Assembly (NCBI RefSeq): GCF_014054525.1
Contig: NZ_CP059564.1
Span: 940,357 to 1,004,356 of the forward strand
Source: Alysiella filiformis
Lineage (GTDB): Bacteria > Pseudomonadota > Gammaproteobacteria > Burkholderiales > Neisseriaceae
Direction of reading: 5' to 3'
DNA: 64,000 bases
Shown here: piece after piece, positions 62,093 through 64,000 of the stretch
Layout: every line of letters starts with the position of its first letter
Numbering within the stretch: the stretch's first letter is position 1
Made by a program: the position numbers and the translations under genes
Notes under the pieces: model-generated
The model's database searches: none
Seen by the model: the letters and a program-made list of their open reading frames with translations, nothing else
What the model was told of the DNA's origin: nothing

Positions 62093-62974
62093 ATGTTATT
62101 GTTGTATCAAATGTTGGCAATCGTGATTTGGAGCAGCTCCTTTGTTGCCGCCAAATACGCCTACGAAATGCTGGACGCGGCATTGATGGTACAAGCGCGT
62201 TTTGTGATTGCCGCGCTGATTGTGTTGCCCACTTGCCGCCGCCATTTGGGCAAAATCCCCAAAAATCAATGGAAGAATTTGATTTTCTTGTCGTTTATCA
62301 ATTATGTTTTGGTGCTGATGTTGCAATTTATGGGCGTGAAATACACATCAGCCGCCAGCGCAACCACCATAGTGGGGCTTGAACCGATTTTAATGGTGCT
62401 GCTGGGGCATTTTTTCTTTGGCGACAAAGCCAAATGGTGGGATTGGCTGTGTGGCACAATCGCTTTTATGGGCGTGGGTTTGCTGGTGTGGGGCGGACAT
62501 GGCGAAGGCGGTTCGGTAGATTTATTTGGCTGTGTTTTGGTTTTATTGGCAGGATTGTTTTTCTGTGCGGCATATCGTCCCACACAAAAATTGATTGCCG
62601 AAATTGGCGCACCTGCTTACACATCGGTTTCATTGGTTTTGGCGGCGATTTTGTGTGTGCCGTTCAGTTTGGGGCTGGCTGAAAACCTGTCGGTAAACTG
62701 GCAGGCGAAAGGCGTGTTCAGTTTGCTGTATTTGGGCGTGGGGTGCAGTTGGTTTGCCTATTGGCTGTGGAACAAGGGCATGAGCGGCGCACAAGCCAAT
62801 GTATCGGGTTTGCTGATTGCGCTTGAACCCGTTTTTGGGGTCATTTTGGCGATGCTTTTGTTGGGCGAAAGGTTGTCGTTGGTGTCGGGCGTGGGCATGG
62901 TTTTGATTATTGGTGCGACTTTGAGCATGGCGATTTTGCACCAACGTGGCACAAAAAGCGCATCTGAAAAATAA
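62093..62974 (+). CDS. EamA-family (DMT) transporter
   Basis: 293 residues with ten membrane helices. IWSSSFVAAKYAYEMLDAAL is the usual EamA start; KYTSAASATTIVGLEPILMVLL near residue 83 and SGLLIALEPVFGVILAMLLLG near residue 237 end the two halves. It shows only weak likeness to the EamA protein at 50298. It could export amino acids, given the Lrp-type gene before it. Confidence 0.88.
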   Translation: MLLLYQMLAIVIWSSSFVAAKYAYEMLDAALMVQARFVIAALIVLPTCRRHLGKIPKNQWKNLIFLSFINYVLVLMLQFMGVKYTSAASATTIVGLEPILMVLLGHFFFGDKAKWWDWLCGTIAFMGVGLLVWGGHGEGGSVDLFGCVLVLLAGLFFCAAYRPTQKLIAEIGAPAYTSVSLVLAAILCVPFSLGLAENLSVNWQAKGVFSLLYLGVGCSWFAYWLWNKGMSGAQANVSGLLIALEPVFGVILAMLLLGERLSLVSGVGMVLIIGATLSMAILHQRGTKSASEK

Positions 62975-63023
62975 ATTACAGACAATTTCATGATTTTGAA
63001 TTAGAATACAGTTTCTTGATATT

Positions 63024-63103
63024 TTAGTCGGGGTGCTGCCTGAATGGGCGGCTGAGAAACACCCGTTGAACCTGATACAGTTAATACTGGCGTAGGAAAC
63101 TAA
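63024..63103 (+). promoter_or_regulatory. TPP riboswitch (THI box)
   Basis: TCGGGGTGC, GGCTGAGA, CACCCGTTGAACCTGAT, CAGTTAATACTGGCGTAGG and GAAACTA are all present in the order of the thiamine pyrophosphate aptamer, with the uptake-like GCTGCCTGAA in the variable P3 region. A hairpin GTTCCC...GGGAAC at about 63211-63230 may belong to the expression platform. Confidence 0.95.
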
Positions 63104-63104
63104 T

Positions 63105-63176
63105 GATTATGAACCATTTTGTTTGTTTATCGCATTCATGCAGCACCTTTGTGTACGCGTTTTTCGTGGCATAAGG
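63105..63176 (+). CDS. Possible 23-codon leader peptide after the riboswitch
   Basis: ATG at 63105 opens MIMNHFVCLSHSCSTFVYAF and ends at TAA. It lies between the aptamer and the transporter. No clear ribosome site; it may be chance. Confidence 0.2.
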
Positions 63177-63235
63177 GTGCTGTTTCTTGTTTTCTGTTTG
63201 GTTCGCGGTTGTTCCCCGTTTTTGGGAACAGTCTC

Positions 63236-64000
63236 ATGCAAAAAAATCAACTTTTTCAACGTTATGGACCGGGTGTCATCATGGCATCGTCTTGCGTGGG
63301 TGGGTCGCACATCATTGCGTCCACACAGGCTGGTGCGTATTACGGCTGGCAATTGGCTGGCTTGATTGTTTTGGTTAATCTATTGAAATACCCTTTTTTC
63401 CGTTTGGCATTTGATTACAGCATTTTGAATCAAAAAAACCTGTTACAAGGCTATGCGGAATGTGGGCGATTTTATTTGATTTTGTTTTTCTTGTTTAATT
63501 TGTTTGCCACCCTTGTGAATATTGCAGGCGGCACATTGTTGTCGGCGGTGCTGCTGGGCATGATGCTGCCTGTGGATTGGTCGTTAAGTTGGCTGAATAC
63601 GCTGATTATTTTCAGTTTCATCATTTTGCTTTGGGGCAAGCAATATCAAAAATTAGACCGCGTTTCCAAATGGATTATGCTGATATTGACCCTGATTACC
63701 GTGTTGGCATTGGGCATGGCGTGGGGGCAGCCTGAACACAAGCTGCCTGAAACGTTCAGCGAACCGTCGCCATGGGTATGGGCTGCCGTACCGTTTTTGG
63801 TGGCTTTGATGGGCTGGATGCCTGCGCCTATGGAATTGAGTGTGTCCAGTTCATTTTGGGTGGTGGAAAAGGTGCGCCTTTCGCCCGATTATCGCCACCA
63901 ATATCGCCGTGATTTTCATGTGAGTTATGCCATGACTATTGTTTTGGCGTTGATGTTTATGGCATTGGGCGCATGGGTGCAATATGGGCAACATACCGAA
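63236..64000 (+). CDS. NRAMP-fold membrane transporter, divergent (3' end outside window)
   Basis: 255 codons are open to the window end, with about six membrane helices visible. YGPGVIMASSCVGGSHIIAS near residue 10 is the first-helix region where metal NRAMPs have the DPGN motif; that motif is absent here. GWMPAPMELSVSSSFWVVEK near residue 190 takes the place of the sixth-helix MPH motif, also absent. The fold is thus NRAMP-like but the manganese/iron ligands are not. The TPP riboswitch upstream points to thiamine or a precursor as cargo, or to metal supply for thiamine enzymes. This is inference. Confidence 0.8.
   Translation, partial: MQKNQLFQRYGPGVIMASSCVGGSHIIASTQAGAYYGWQLAGLIVLVNLLKYPFFRLAFDYSILNQKNLLQGYAECGRFYLILFFLFNLFATLVNIAGGTLLSAVLLGMMLPVDWSLSWLNTLIIFSFIILLWGKQYQKLDRVSKWIMLILTLITVLALGMAWGQPEHKLPETFSEPSPWVWAAVPFLVALMGWMPAPMELSVSSSFWVVEKVRLSPDYRHQYRRDFHVSYAMTIVLALMFMALGAWVQYGQHTE

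Overview
The window is a chromosomal stretch of a member of the Neisseriaceae. The evidence is a very dense scatter of a 12-base DNA uptake sequence of the AGGCAGCCTGAA / AGGCTGCCTGAA type. These dialects are known from the Kingella, Simonsiella and Alysiella branch rather than from Neisseria proper (GCCGTCTGAA). The gene content agrees: cytochrome c4 beside engB, gmhB beside plsC, HisZ, and an adhesin-complex-like secreted protein. The genus and species cannot be fixed from reading alone.

Layout. 1-4.6 kb is an insertion-sequence graveyard: IS481, IS1016 (IS1595 family) and IS5 type elements, all with broken transposases. The IS5 copy sits inside a metallo-beta-lactamase-fold hydrolase gene. 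4.6-8.2 kb holds a secreted MliC/ACP-like protein, engB, cytochrome c4, and an ArsR-type regulator with an oxidoreductase; these last two share a 16-bp operator-like motif. 8.2-14.2 kb is a complete rRNA operon (16S, tRNA-Ile, tRNA-Ala, 23S, 5S) with promoter, boxA and processing stems. 14.2-23.5 kb has hisH, pgsA, a tRNA array (three Gly, Cys, an abnormal tRNA-like sequence, Leu), a sugar kinase, a YnbA-like phosphatidyltransferase, lolB, ispE, two tRNA-Gln, prs, rplY and an amidase. 23.5-32.5 kb has repeats, hisZ, a solute-binding lipoprotein, rarA, a small MscS-type protein, a PabB-PabC fusion, panC and cmk. 32.6-44.8 kb is a long co-directional run: rbfA, thiN, a family-90 glycosyltransferase, a phase-variable capsule-polymerase-like glycosyltransferase carrying 23 CCAG repeats, truB, YnbC- and YnbD-like lipid enzymes, a PIN/NYN-like protein, MscS and nudB. 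44.8-55.8 kb has a CMD-family protein, a polyamine-binding protein, gyrA, an EamA transporter flanked by two ~450-bp direct repeats, a lipoprotein, nagZ, tRNA-Met and proS. 55.9-64 kb has an XRE regulator beside an IS630 wreck, xseA, a frameshifted plsC, gmhB, a lytic transglycosylase, an Lrp regulator, an EamA transporter, and a TPP riboswitch in front of an unusual NRAMP-fold transporter cut by the window end.

How genes work together. Envelope and phospholipid functions recur: pgsA, plsC, lolB, gmhB, the glycosyltransferases, and counterparts of E. coli YnbA, YnbC and YnbD spread over three places. The most surprising signals are the TPP riboswitch driving an NRAMP-like protein that lacks the canonical metal motifs, the abnormal tRNA inside the Gly-Cys-Leu array, the phase-variable polymerase, the scattered Ynb-like lipid set, and a nested family of miniature repeats.
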